Below, in pieces: positions 1-6,579 of a stretch of DNA of 16,897 nucleotides. Origin of the DNA: AC-69 sp044869895 (lineage in GTDB: Bacteria; Actinomycetota; UBA4738; HRBIN12); the NCBI GenBank assembly GCA_044869895.1, contig JBIOXZ010000045.1, forward strand, positions 1-16,897, in the 5' to 3' direction. The notes under the pieces were generated by a model. That model had not been told where the DNA came from and ran no database searches. It saw only the letters and a program-made list of their open reading frames with translations. Each line of letters opens with the position of its first letter. The first letter of the stretch is position 1. The position numbers and the translations under genes are program-made.

Positions 1-33
1 CGCGAGCCGGCTCCTCATATGTCGTCACGAGTC

Positions 34-1455
34 TCAGATGTCGTAATACAGGGCAAATTCGTACGGGTGGGGGCGCAGGCGCACCGCGTCGAGCTCGTTC
101 GTCCGCTTGTACTCGATCCAGGTGTCGATCACGTCCTGCGTGAACACCCCGCCCTCCAGCAGCCACTGGTGGTCGCCCTCCAGCGCGTCGAGCACCTCCT
201 CGAGCGAGCCCGGCACCTGCTTGACCATGGCCTTGTCCTCGGGCGGCAGGTCGTACAGATCCTTGTCGATCGGCTCGGGCGGCTCGATCTTGTTCTTGAT
301 GCCGTCGAGGCCGGCCTGGAGCTGGGCCGCGAACGACAGGTACGGGTTGCACGAGGGGTCCGGGGTCCGGAACTCGAGGCGCTTGGCCGCAGGCGTCTTG
401 TAGTAGACGGGGATCCGGACGCATGCCGATCGGTTCCGCTGCGAGTACACCAGGTTGATCGGCGCCTCGTACCCCGGCACGAGCCTGCGATAGGAGTTCG
501 TGGTCGGCGCGGCGAACGCCAGCAGGGCCGGAGCGTGCGACAGCAGCCCGCCGATGTACCAGCGCGCGGTGTCGCTGATCCCGGCATAGCCCACCTCGTC
601 CCAGAACAGGTTCTCGTCGTTCCGCCACAGGCTCTGGTGCGTGTGCATGCCCGAGCCGTTGTCCATGAACAGCGGCTTCGGCATGAACGTCACGGTCTTG
701 CCGGCGGCGTGCGCCGTGTTCTTGACCACGTACTTGTACTTCATGACCTTGTCGGCCATGCGGAGCATCGTGTCGTACCGCATGTCGATCTCGGCCTGGC
801 CGGCGGTGCCGACCTCGTGGTGGTGCACCTCGACCTCCACGCCGATCTTCTGGAGGTTCAGGACCATCTCGGTTCGCAGGTCCTGGTAGTGATCCATCGG
901 CGGGACGGGGAAGTAGCCCTCCTTGTACCTCGGCTTGTATCCGAGGTTCTTGCCACCTTCCTCTGCCCCGGAGTTCCACACGCCCTCGACCGCATCGATG
1001 AAGTAGTAGCCCTCGTGCTGATTCTGGTCGAACCGGATCGAGTCGAAGATGTAGAACTCGCACTCTGGTCCCCAGTACGAGATGTCGGCGATGCCGCTTT
1101 GCTTCAGATACAGCTCGGCCTTCCGCGCGATCGAGCGCGGGTCGCGCGTGTAGGTCTCGCCGGTGATCGGATCCCGGACGAAGCAGTGGATGGCCAACGT
1201 CGAGTGCTTCGTGAACGGGTCGAGGTACGCGGCGTCCGGGTCGGGCACGAGGAGCATGTCCGACTCCTGGATCTCCTGGAACCCGCGGATGGACGACCCA
1301 TCGAACCCGTAGCCGTCGTCGAAGCCCGCCTCGGACAGCTCGGCGATGGGGATGGAGAAGTGCTGCATCAGCCCCGGCAGGTCGCAGAACCGCAGATCGA
1401 CGATCTCGGCTCCCGCGTCCTTGGCCAGGGAGAGGACATCTTTCGGTGTGGTCAC
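34..1455 (-). CDS. glnA: Glutamine synthetase, type I
   Basis: ATP-dependent ligation of ammonia to glutamate, the cytoplasmic entry point of nitrogen assimilation. The 473-residue product is the usual GSI length. It shows the N-terminal beta-grasp region, the YGFDGSS signature near residue 50, and the ATP/ammonia-site stretch KPLFMDNGSGMHTHQS. Near the C-terminus is DLYDLPPE, whose Tyr (about residue 401) matches the adenylylation site of GSI-beta enzymes, so control by a GlnE-type adenylyltransferase is likely. I chose the GTG at 1455 because the protein then begins with the family-typical TTPKDVL and GGAAGG lies a few bases upstream; the frame runs open to a TTG at 1503, but that adds an uncharacteristic tail. 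It is the last of three co-oriented genes, behind a GlnR-like regulator and a small ORF. A GlnR-box-like array sits at 1517-1543. Confidence 0.97.
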   Translation of the reverse strand: MTTPKDVLSLAKDAGAEIVDLRFCDLPGLMQHFSIPIAELSEAGFDDGYGFDGSSIRGFQEIQESDMLLVPDPDAAYLDPFTKHSTLAIHCFVRDPITGETYTRDPRSIARKAELYLKQSGIADISYWGPECEFYIFDSIRFDQNQHEGYYFIDAVEGVWNSGAEEGGKNLGYKPRYKEGYFPVPPMDHYQDLRTEMVLNLQKIGVEVEVHHHEVGTAGQAEIDMRYDTMLRMADKVMKYKYVVKNTAHAAGKTVTFMPKPLFMDNGSGMHTHQSLWRNDENLFWDEVGYAGISDTARWYIGGLLSHAPALLAFAAPTTNSYRRLVPGYEAPINLVYSQRNRSACVRIPVYYKTPAAKRLEFRTPDPSCNPYLSFAAQLQAGLDGIKNKIEPPEPIDKDLYDLPPEDKAMVKQVPGSLEEVLDALEGDHQWLLEGGVFTQDVIDTWIEYKRTNELDAVRLRPHPYEFALYYDI

Positions 1456-1489
1456 CCCGCCTTCCCCCTTCCGTCTTGTGGATGGACCA

Positions 1490-1495
1490 AGGGTA
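1490..1495 (-). promoter_or_regulatory. Putative glnA -10 box (TACCCT)
   Basis: On the minus strand TACCCT fits TANNNT. It would start transcription near 1483, leaving a leader of about 28 nt that contains the GGAAGG ribosome-binding site. No good -35 hexamer is visible, which fits an activator-dependent promoter: the GlnR-like array ends 21 bp upstream of this box. Confidence 0.45.
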
Positions 1496-1516
1496 GGGGC
1501 CAACCGGCGCGGCGAG

Positions 1517-1543
1517 GTTTCCGCCGCGTAAACAGTTCGTTAC
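1517..1543 (-). promoter_or_regulatory. GlnR-box-like array upstream of glnA
   Basis: Read on the minus strand, three 5-mers lie in exact 11-bp register: GTAAC (1543-1539), six bases, TTTAC (1532-1528), six bases, GAAAC (1521-1517). Actinobacterial GlnR boxes are described as GTnAC-n6-GAAAC units repeated with this spacing. The outer two 5-mers match fully and the middle one matches the GTnAC type at 4 of 5. The array lies 62-88 bp before the glnA start, just upstream of the putative -10, and its GTAAC overlaps the TAA stop of the preceding small ORF. A GlnR-type regulator is encoded 0.4 kb away. The assignment is inference from motif and context. Confidence 0.55.
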
Positions 1544-1854
1544 GGCAGGGCCGCGCGAGCCCGCGGCGGCATCTCCCGCATCGGCTCCCAGTCGCGGAGG
1601 AGCTCGGCCAGCTTGATCAGGATGGCGGCGCCTCCAGCCAGCTCCACGAGGCGGCCGACCGGGGTCTTGAAGAACGGGTGGCGAACGATCAGGGGAACGC
1701 TCACGATGAGCAACCGTGCGGCGAGGGATCGAAGGAACCGACCCTGCGGGGTGGCCAGCCGCCTGCGCACCTCGTCGACCCCGTCGTCCACGGCCGAGTC
1801 CAGTTCATGACCCCACCGCCGGAAGTCTCGCTTGGACGGCAGCCGCGATCCCAT
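1540..1854 (-). CDS. Small hypothetical protein between glnR and glnA
   Basis: I do not recognise this 104-residue product. The N-terminal 45 residues are charged and probably helical. A hydrophobic stretch at about residues 47-86 (LLIVSVPLIV, then VELAGGAAILIKLAELL) could form one or two membrane-associated helices, so a small membrane protein is possible. It begins with ATG at 1854 and lies 69 bp downstream of the GlnR-like gene and 84 bp upstream of glnA on the same strand, so it may be co-transcribed with the regulator. There is no clear Shine-Dalgarno sequence; a perfect 12-bp palindrome sits four bases before the ATG instead. Its stop codon overlaps the GlnR-box-like array. Support is its position, orientation and the non-random hydrophobic pattern. 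A fortuitous ORF in GC-rich DNA remains possible. Confidence 0.55.
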   Translation of the reverse strand: MGSRLPSKRDFRRWGHELDSAVDDGVDEVRRRLATPQGRFLRSLAARLLIVSVPLIVRHPFFKTPVGRLVELAGGAAILIKLAELLRDWEPMREMPPRARAALP

Positions 1855-1858
1855 CGCA

Positions 1859-1870
1859 GGGAACGTTCCC
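1859..1870. promoter_or_regulatory. Perfect 12-bp palindrome GGGAACGTTCCC
   Basis: A fully self-complementary 12-mer lies just in front of the ATG of the small ORF, in the 69-bp gap after the GlnR-like gene. It has the dyad form of a repressor operator, and its GAACGTTC core superficially resembles part of an actinobacterial LexA box but lacks the full pattern. No factor can be named from the sequence. Confidence 0.35.
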
Positions 1871-1923
1871 GCCCGCCGGACGGCGAAACCTACGAGCGAG
1901 CATCCGACGCGACCGGCGAGCCG

Positions 1924-2583
1924 TCAGAGATCGGCGGCCCGATAGCCGACGCCGCGAACCGTCTCGATCAGGGCCTCGTGCTCGGGACCCAGCTTGGAGC
2001 GCAGTCGACGGATGTGGACGTCCACCGTCCGGGTCCCGCCGTAGAAGTCGTATCCCCAGACCTCGCGGAGCAGGGCCGGACGGGTGAACACCCGGCCGGG
2101 CCGCGACGCGAGGTACCGGAGCAGCTCGAACTCTTTGTACGTGAGGTCCAGACCCCGGCCGGTCACGGTCACCTGGTAGGTGTCCGTGTCGAGGGTCAGC
2201 GGCCCCAGGCGGACGGTGGTCCCGTCGCCGGTGCCCGCCCGGCGCCTGAGCATCGAGAGCCGGACCCGGATCTCGGTTTCGGGCGCGGAGGGGTACAGGA
2301 CCTCGTCGGCCACCTGATCCCAGGAGAACCGATCCAGATCCCGCCGTTCCACCACCGCTACCGCCGGAGTCCGCCCCCCGGCCTCCCGGAGGGCCCGGAG
2401 CACGGCGTGCCCCTGCCCCGGATTCTCCGCCGCGTCCACCATGACCAGCTCCGGCGAGAGGTCCAGGGCATCGGCCAGAGACGCCACCGCGAGCGGCTCC
2501 GACTTCACGTCGAGCCCGACCGAGCCGAATGCGGGAATGACATCGTCGAGGAAACGATCGGACAGGAGGACGATGGCGGCCAC
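1924..2583 (-). CDS. glnR: GlnR-type orphan response regulator (OmpR/winged-helix)
   Basis: Probable global nitrogen regulator that binds DNA as a dimer. The 219-residue product has an atypical receiver (about 1-115) and an OmpR-type winged helix (about 125-215). The receiver lacks the acidic pair that normally follows beta-1 (here VLLSDRF) and the conserved Lys after beta-5 (here DEVLYPSA). It keeps an Asp at position 50 (LVMVDAAE), as known GlnR proteins do; GlnR is described as acting without classical phosphorylation. The effector domain is strongly GlnR-like: LDLTYKEFELLRYLA, PGRVFTR, LREVWGYDFYGGTRTVDVH and KLGPEHE. No histidine kinase gene is next to it. The GTG at 2583 follows a TACCCT box by nine bases with no Shine-Dalgarno, suggesting a leaderless mRNA. 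The frame is open further upstream but that part is not receiver-like. It is divergent from the MoaD-like gene and upstream of glnA. Confidence 0.85.
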   Translation of the reverse strand: MAAIVLLSDRFLDDVIPAFGSVGLDVKSEPLAVASLADALDLSPELVMVDAAENPGQGHAVLRALREAGGRTPAVAVVERRDLDRFSWDQVADEVLYPSAPETEIRVRLSMLRRRAGTGDGTTVRLGPLTLDTDTYQVTVTGRGLDLTYKEFELLRYLASRPGRVFTRPALLREVWGYDFYGGTRTVDVHIRRLRSKLGPEHEALIETVRGVGYRAADL

Positions 2584-2592
2584 GACCAGCCG

Positions 2593-2623
2593 AGGGTAAC
2601 AGGGGGCGTGGCCACAGTACCCT
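2593..2623. promoter_or_regulatory. Back-to-back -10 boxes, glnR-like and moaD-like genes
   Basis: The 44-bp gap between the divergent starts holds TACCCT on the minus strand (2598-2593), nine bases from the glnR-like GTG, and TACCCT on the plus strand (2618-2623), seven bases from the second ATG of the moaD-like gene. Both would give transcripts that begin at or next to the start codon. The two promoters must overlap in their -35 regions, so the genes probably compete or are co-regulated. Confidence 0.45.
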
Positions 2624-2627
2624 GGCG

Positions 2628-2876
2628 ATGATGACCACGGTGAGCGTTCGCTTGTTCGCCGCCCTTCGGGAGCTGGCCGGCGACTCTCGCGTGCAGGCGG
2701 AGGGCCGCACCGTGGGCGAGGTCGTCGCTTCGCTGTCCGAGCGGTACGGCGAGCGCTTCGCCAGCGTGGCCCGAGCCGGCTCGGTGGTGGTGAACGGCGA
2801 ACGCGCCTCCGAGGGTCGTCCGCTCGCCGGCGGTGAGGAAGTTGCGCTCCTGCCGCCCGTCTCGGGCGGGGCCTGA
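2628..2876 (+). CDS. MoaD/ThiS-family sulfur carrier protein
   Basis: Ubiquitin-like small sulfur carrier; relatives are adenylated and thiocarboxylated at a C-terminal Gly-Gly to donate sulfur in molybdopterin, thiamine or cysteine synthesis. The 82 residues show the beta-grasp pattern: VRLFAALRELAG at the start, a central helix VGEVVASLSERYG, VVVNGERA, and the terminal EEVALLPPVSGG typical of MoaD. The protein does not end at Gly-Gly: one Ala follows before TGA. Two ATGs stand in tandem at 2628 and 2631. The TACCCT box at 2618-2623 suits a leaderless start at 2631, so the true N-terminus may be one residue shorter. No partner (MoaE, MoeB, ThiG or CysM-like) is in the window, so the pathway is undecided; nearby sulfate-assimilation genes are suggestive only. 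Confidence 0.85.
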   Translation: MMTTVSVRLFAALRELAGDSRVQAEGRTVGEVVASLSERYGERFASVARAGSVVVNGERASEGRPLAGGEEVALLPPVSGGA

Positions 2877-2898
2877 GCGGCATCCCACTCTCGACTGT

Positions 2899-2904
2899 CA
2901 TACT
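2899..2904 (+). promoter_or_regulatory. -10 box of the lipid kinase gene (CATACT)
   Basis: CATACT ends eight bases before the ATG at 2913 and there is no Shine-Dalgarno, so the mRNA is probably leaderless. No convincing -35 is seen. Confidence 0.4.
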
Positions 2905-2912
2905 CCTTCGGC

Positions 2913-3830
2913 ATGCGCCGGTTCGACCGCGTCCTGCTGATCGTGAACCCGGTGGCCCGGACGGTGTCCCGGCCGACCATGGCCGTCATCGAGAAGGCGC
3001 TGTCGGCCGACTTCAAGCTTGAGGTTCTGGAGACGGCGGAGCGCGGTCACGCCACCGAGGTGGCCGCACAAGCCGCGCTCGACGGCCTCGATCTGGTGGT
3101 CGTGTTCTCCGGTGACGGGACGATCAACGAGGTGGTCAACGGGCTCGCCGGAACGGACGCGGTCCTCGGCGTCATCCCCGGCGGGGCGACGAACATTCTC
3201 GCTCAGGCGCTCGGCATGCCGCTCGACCCGGTGGAGGCGACCGGCGTGCTGATCGCCCGTGCCCTCGACGGCCAGGCTCGAAAGCTCACCCTTGGTGTGG
3301 CCGACGGGAGGTATTTCGGAGTCAACTGCGGCGCCGGGGTCGACGCCGCGGCCATGGCCCGCCTGGACTCGAAGTTCCCCAAGACCAAGAAGGCCTTCGA
3401 GCGGGCGGCATTCCGCGCCGTGGCCCGGGAGGTGATCGCCAGATATGCGGGCCGGTTCCCCGATCTCACGGTGAGCGTGGACGGTGACGAGCCGGTGCCG
3501 GCCATCTCCGTGCTGATCGGGCGGACCGATCCGTACACGTACTACAAGGGCCGCGGGGTTCGGGTCACTCCCCAAGCGTCCCTGGAGGAAGGACTCGACG
3601 TCCTGTCCGCTCGCACGCTTCCACGCCGCAGGGTGCTGCGGATCGCGTGGCAGATGTTCGGCTCCGCCCGCCACGTCAAGGGCCGCGACATGGACTACCG
3701 CCACGATGCCTCGCACGTGGAGGTGACGTCGGAGCGGCCGTTCCCGGTTCAGGTCGATGGCGACGTCATGGGCGACCGGACGGTGCTCTCGGTCGGTCTT
3801 GCCCGAGACGCGCTGTGGGTGGTGGCCTAG
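2913..3830 (+). CDS. Diacylglycerol/sphingosine-type lipid kinase (DagK/YegS family)
   Basis: Phosphorylates a lipid hydroxyl, most likely diacylglycerol, at the inner membrane face to return it to phosphatidate. The 305-residue length is standard. The N-terminal catalytic domain has IVNPVAR near residue 10, the nucleotide-binding loop VVFSGDGTINEVVNGL (about 64-80), and VIPGGATNILAQALGMP (about 89-105). The C-terminal beta-sandwich domain includes GVNCGAGVDA and ends with VQVDGDVMGD, matching the family's terminal VDGE/D motif. The usual GGDGT is SGDGT here; sphingosine kinases also carry Ser at this place, so activity need not be lost. The exact lipid cannot be told from sequence. The gene ends tail-to-tail with cysH, sharing a CTAG in which both TAG stops lie. 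Confidence 0.9.
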   Translation: MRRFDRVLLIVNPVARTVSRPTMAVIEKALSADFKLEVLETAERGHATEVAAQAALDGLDLVVVFSGDGTINEVVNGLAGTDAVLGVIPGGATNILAQALGMPLDPVEATGVLIARALDGQARKLTLGVADGRYFGVNCGAGVDAAAMARLDSKFPKTKKAFERAAFRAVAREVIARYAGRFPDLTVSVDGDEPVPAISVLIGRTDPYTYYKGRGVRVTPQASLEEGLDVLSARTLPRRRVLRIAWQMFGSARHVKGRDMDYRHDASHVEVTSERPFPVQVDGDVMGDRTVLSVGLARDALWVVA

Positions 3831-4570
3831 TCCAGCTGGACGACGTCCTGGTCTTCGGCCGCCTGCTGGTGGATCCCGCACTCCCACTTCGACAGACCGG
3901 CCCATCGCCCGGCGCGCTCCGGCTCACCCACGAACCTCGTCCGGGTGCACGGCGCACAGCCGATCGACGCATAGCCCAGGTCGTACAACGGGTTGTGGGG
4001 CAGGCCGTGCGCCTCCAGGTACGCCCACGCGTCGCCCCGGGTCCAGTTGACCACCGGGTTGACCTTGACGATGAACCTTCCCGGCTCGAGCTCGTACCGC
4101 TCCACGATCGGCGCGTTGGCCCGGGTCGGTGAGGAGTCGCGGCGGAAGGCCGTGATCCAGGCATCGAGGCCCCGCAGCGCCTCGAACATGGGCTGGACCT
4201 TGTTGATCTCACAGCACAGCGCGGGGTCGCGTTCGTACAGGCGAGGTCCGTACGCGCGCTCCTGGGACTCGACCGTGTGTTCCCCGACCAGCTCGACGAC
4301 GTTCAGTCCGAGCAGGTCGGCGAGCTGCTGCTTGAACGCGAGCGTCTCGGCGAAGTGGAAGCCCGTCTCCAGGAACAGGATGGGGACGTCGGGCCGGATC
4401 TGGGTGGCCATGTGGATCACACACGTGCCTTCGGCCTGGAACGCGGAGGCGATGGCGATGCGATCGAGCCTGGAGTCCTCCACGGCCCACCGGACGATCT
4501 CGCTCGGATGGGCCGTCTCGAAGCGCTCGTTTCGCTCCGCTAGGTCGCCGTCGCTGAGCAGCGTCTTCAA
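3827..4570 (-). CDS. cysH: Adenylyl-sulfate (APS) reductase, thioredoxin-dependent
   Basis: Reduces activated sulfate to sulfite in cytoplasmic sulfate assimilation. The 247-residue protein has the PP-loop-type nucleotide site SAFQAEGTCVIHMA (about 42-55), LETGFHFAET (67-76), and the C-terminal WECGIH with the catalytic Cys (about 231). The paired cysteines C119-C120 and C205-x-x-C208 are the four [4Fe-4S] ligands that mark the APS-using type; the PAPS-using enzymes of enteric bacteria lack them. This agrees with a stand-alone sat next door and no APS kinase in view. The only usable start upstream of the conserved region is TTG at 4570, with GGGAAGG about 13 bases before it, so the N-terminus is the least certain part. 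It is divergently transcribed from sat. Its stop overlaps the lipid kinase stop by four bases, leaving no room for a terminator. Confidence 0.95.
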   Translation of the reverse strand: MKTLLSDGDLAERNERFETAHPSEIVRWAVEDSRLDRIAIASAFQAEGTCVIHMATQIRPDVPILFLETGFHFAETLAFKQQLADLLGLNVVELVGEHTVESQERAYGPRLYERDPALCCEINKVQPMFEALRGLDAWITAFRRDSSPTRANAPIVERYELEPGRFIVKVNPVVNWTRGDAWAYLEAHGLPHNPLYDLGYASIGCAPCTRTRFVGEPERAGRWAGLSKWECGIHQQAAEDQDVVQLD

Positions 4571-4602
4571 GGGGGTGGGGCCGCCTTCCCTCGGGGGACC
4601 CG

Positions 4603-4608
4603 AGTATA
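4603..4608 (-). promoter_or_regulatory. cysH -10 box (TATACT)
   Basis: TATACT on the minus strand matches the TATAAT consensus at 5 of 6 and would start a leader of about 30 nt before the TTG at 4570. The -35 region is weak. Confidence 0.5.
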
Positions 4609-4622
4609 GCCGGGGGGCATGT

Positions 4623-4646
4623 CCCGTCGGTGCCCGGGCCCGTCGG
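4623..4646. repeat. Direct repeat CCCGTCGG in the cysH-sat promoter gap
   Basis: CCCGTCGG occurs at 4623-4630 and again at 4639-4646. The pair lies between the two opposed -10 boxes, where a shared regulator of the sulfate genes could bind. No known operator is recognised, and chance is possible in GC-rich DNA. Confidence 0.3.
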
Positions 4647-4655
4647 GCCCACGGC

Positions 4656-4661
4656 TATGCT
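4656..4661 (+). promoter_or_regulatory. sat -10 box (TATGCT)
   Basis: TATGCT lies about 40 bp before the sat ATG and would give a leader of about 32 nt containing the strong GAGGAAGG ribosome-binding site at 4685-4692. No clear -35 is present. Confidence 0.45.
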
Positions 4662-4699
4662 CTTTCGTCCGGAACGGACGTACCGAGGAAGGCGGATCC

Positions 4700-5875
4700 A
4701 TGACCCCGAACGAGACCATCCCGCCACACGGTGGGACGTTGGTCGACCTGCTCGCGCCGGGCCCGGAGGCCGAGAGGCTGGCCGCGGAGGCCGGTCACTA
4801 CCCGAAGCTCGACGTCGGCGAACGTGAGCTTTCGGACCTGGAGATGCTCACGGTGGGCGCGCTCTCCCCGCTCACCGGGTTCCAGGGAGAGAAGGACTAC
4901 CACTCGATCCTGGAGACGATGCATCTGGCCGACGGGTTGCCCTGGACCATCCCCGTGACGCTCTCCCTCACGGACGAGGACGTGAACCGGATCGGGGGCG
5001 CGGAGGCCGTGACGCTCACGGGCGGCGGCCGCGGGCCGGTCGCCGTGCTCGAGGTTCAGGAGGTCTTCCGCCGCGACAAGAAGAAGGAGTCGCTGGGGGT
5101 CTTCCTCACCGAGGATCTGGACCACCCGGGGGTTCGCGCCCTGCACGATGGGGGCGATTACTGCGCGGCGGGCGAGGTTCGGGCCATCCGGCTCCCGGAG
5201 CATCGCGACTTCGAGGCCTATCGGCGCACCCCGCAACAGACCCGAGCCGAATTCTCCCGCCGGGGGTGGCGGACCGTCGTGGGGTTCCAGACCCGAAACC
5301 CCATCCACCGGGCACACGAGTACATCCAGAAGTGCGCGCTGGAGACCGTCGACGGCCTGCTCGTGCATCCGCTCATGGGCGCGACGAAGGGTGACGACGT
5401 GCCGGCCGAGGTCCGCATGCGCTGCTACGAGGTCCTCTTCGAGCTTTACTATCCGAAGGATCGCGCCCTGATCTCGGTGTTCCCGGCGGCGATGCGGTAT
5501 GCGGGGCCCAAGGAGGCCATCTGGCACGCCATCTGCCGCAAGAACTACGGATGTACGCACTTCGTAGTGGGGCGGGACCACGCGGGTGTGGGCGAGTATT
5601 ACGGCACGTACGACGCGCAGAGGATCTTCGAGGAGTTCGAACCGGGCGAGCTCGGCATCACGCCGCTCATGTTCGAGCACTCCTTCTGGTGCAACCGATG
5701 CGAGGGCATGGCCACCCCGAAGACGTGCCCCCACGGCGAGGGGGACCGCGTCTTCCTGTCCGGCACGAAGGTTCGGGAGATGCTGCGGAACGGCGAGCGC
5801 CCTCCGGCCGAGTTCTCGCGTCCGGAGGTTGCCGAAGTCCTCATCGAGGCCATGCGGGAGTCGCCGGCACCGTAG
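4700..5875 (+). CDS. sat: Sulfate adenylyltransferase (ATP sulfurylase)
   Basis: Activates sulfate with ATP to APS, which the divergent cysH product then reduces. The 391-residue, single-subunit type has an N-terminal PUA-like domain (about 1-165; LSDLEMLTVGALSPLTGFQG) and a nucleotidylyltransferase domain. Active-site motifs are QTRNPIHRAHE (197-207), with the QxRN and HxxH elements, and GRDHAG (291-296). The C331-x2-C334 pair plus C343-x-H345 form a zinc-binding knuckle known from some bacterial ATP sulfurylases. It ends shortly after SGTKVREML, so no APS kinase domain is fused. I chose ATG 4700 over the ATG at 4619 because GAGGAAGG precedes it at ideal distance and the earlier ATG lies upstream of the likely promoter. 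It converges with the GNAT gene, three bases apart. Confidence 0.97.
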   Translation: MTPNETIPPHGGTLVDLLAPGPEAERLAAEAGHYPKLDVGERELSDLEMLTVGALSPLTGFQGEKDYHSILETMHLADGLPWTIPVTLSLTDEDVNRIGGAEAVTLTGGGRGPVAVLEVQEVFRRDKKKESLGVFLTEDLDHPGVRALHDGGDYCAAGEVRAIRLPEHRDFEAYRRTPQQTRAEFSRRGWRTVVGFQTRNPIHRAHEYIQKCALETVDGLLVHPLMGATKGDDVPAEVRMRCYEVLFELYYPKDRALISVFPAAMRYAGPKEAIWHAICRKNYGCTHFVVGRDHAGVGEYYGTYDAQRIFEEFEPGELGITPLMFEHSFWCNRCEGMATPKTCPHGEGDRVFLSGTKVREMLRNGERPPAEFSRPEVAEVLIEAMRESPAP

Positions 5876-5878
5876 GCC

Positions 5879-6424
5879 CTAGCCGGCCAGCTCCTCGGAG
5901 AGCAGGCCCATCACGAAGGAGTCGACGTACCGGCCCCCGACGAACTGGGAGCGCCGGCGGGTGCCTTCGACCTTGAATCCGACCCGCTCGTAGACTCGGA
6001 GGGCACGGGGGTTGACGGAGAAGACGTTGAGCTCGATCCGCTGAAGGTTCAGATGCCGGAACCCGAACCGGCACAGCGTGCGCATCGCGTCCGTCGCGTA
6101 CCCCCGGTGCCAGTACGGCTTTCCGATCCAGATGCCCAGGATCGCTGCACGGTTGCGAGCCTCGATGGCCTCCAGGCTGCAACCACCCATGGCCTGGCGG
6201 TCCTCGAGCCGCTCGATCACGAACACGAGCCGTTCCTCCTTCCCCCGGGCGGATTCGACGAACTCTCGGTACGCCTGGCGGGACTGCGGCATGGCGAACC
6301 CGACCCCCTCCAGGACCCCGGGGTCGATGAACAGCTCGTTCAAGGGTCCGTAGTCGGAGGCCTCGTGGGCCCGAAGACGCACGAGCGAGCCCTCGAGGGC
6401 CGCCTCCGGGCCTCCATCTCGCAT
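5879..6424 (-). CDS. GNAT N-acetyltransferase, RimJ/RimL-like
   Basis: Acetyl-CoA-dependent acetylation of an unidentified amine. The 181-residue product has the single-domain RimJ/L-like layout: opening VRLRAHEASDYGPLNEL, motif A IWIGKPYWHRGYATDAM (about 107-123) with the CoA-pyrophosphate turn HRGYAT, then RIELNVFSVNPRALRVYERVGF (motif B region) and the tail FVGGRYVDSFVMGLL. The closest named types include RimL-like ribosomal-protein acetyltransferases and antibiotic or polyamine acetyltransferases, and sequence alone does not choose between them. The ATG at 6424 stands six bases after a TATCCT box without any ribosome-binding site, which suggests a leaderless mRNA. It is divergent from the M23 peptidase gene. 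Confidence 0.88.
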   Translation of the reverse strand: MRDGGPEAALEGSLVRLRAHEASDYGPLNELFIDPGVLEGVGFAMPQSRQAYREFVESARGKEERLVFVIERLEDRQAMGGCSLEAIEARNRAAILGIWIGKPYWHRGYATDAMRTLCRFGFRHLNLQRIELNVFSVNPRALRVYERVGFKVEGTRRRSQFVGGRYVDSFVMGLLSEELAG

Positions 6425-6451
6425 CTGGTCAGGATATCGCCCCTGGTCAGG
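6425..6451. repeat. Direct repeat CTGGTCAGG over the GNAT promoter
   Basis: CTGGTCAGG occurs at 6425-6433 and 6443-6451, an 18-bp period. The first copy overlaps the GNAT -10 box and the likely transcription start. An operator is possible but no factor is recognised. Confidence 0.3.
6431..6436 (-). promoter_or_regulatory. -10 box of the GNAT gene (TATCCT)
   Basis: TATCCT on the minus strand, then six bases, then ATG at 6424: leaderless geometry. Confidence 0.45.
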
Positions 6452-6474
6452 GCAGGTATGCGGTCGGTGGCAGG

Positions 6475-6503
6475 TTGCCCGGCCGGGGGGCGGGTGGTAG
6501 CCT
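6475..6503 (+). promoter_or_regulatory. Promoter of the M23 peptidase gene
   Basis: TTGCCC (6475-6480), a 17-bp spacer and TAGCCT (6498-6503) form a plausible sigma-70-type promoter. The leader of about 70 nt contains the palindrome CTCCCGGGAG (6557-6566), which overlaps the ribosome-binding site GGGAGAAGG and could partly mask it. Confidence 0.45.
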
Positions 6504-6579
6504 CCGCTCGCCCTGAGGCGGCGCTCCTGACGACCGCGAGGAGGCCCGGACGACCGCTCCCGGGAGAAGGCTTCGATCG

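Noticed and set aside
19..2631. An 870-codon open frame on the plus strand
   Set aside because: It runs antisense through glnA, the small ORF and the glnR-like gene, all well supported on the minus strand. Its product is Arg/Val/Leu-rich without domains, as expected for a shadow frame in GC-rich DNA.
4619..4699. An upstream ATG extending sat by 27 residues
   Set aside because: The extension overlaps the promoter region and lacks a ribosome-binding site, whereas ATG 4700 has GAGGAAGG at the right distance.
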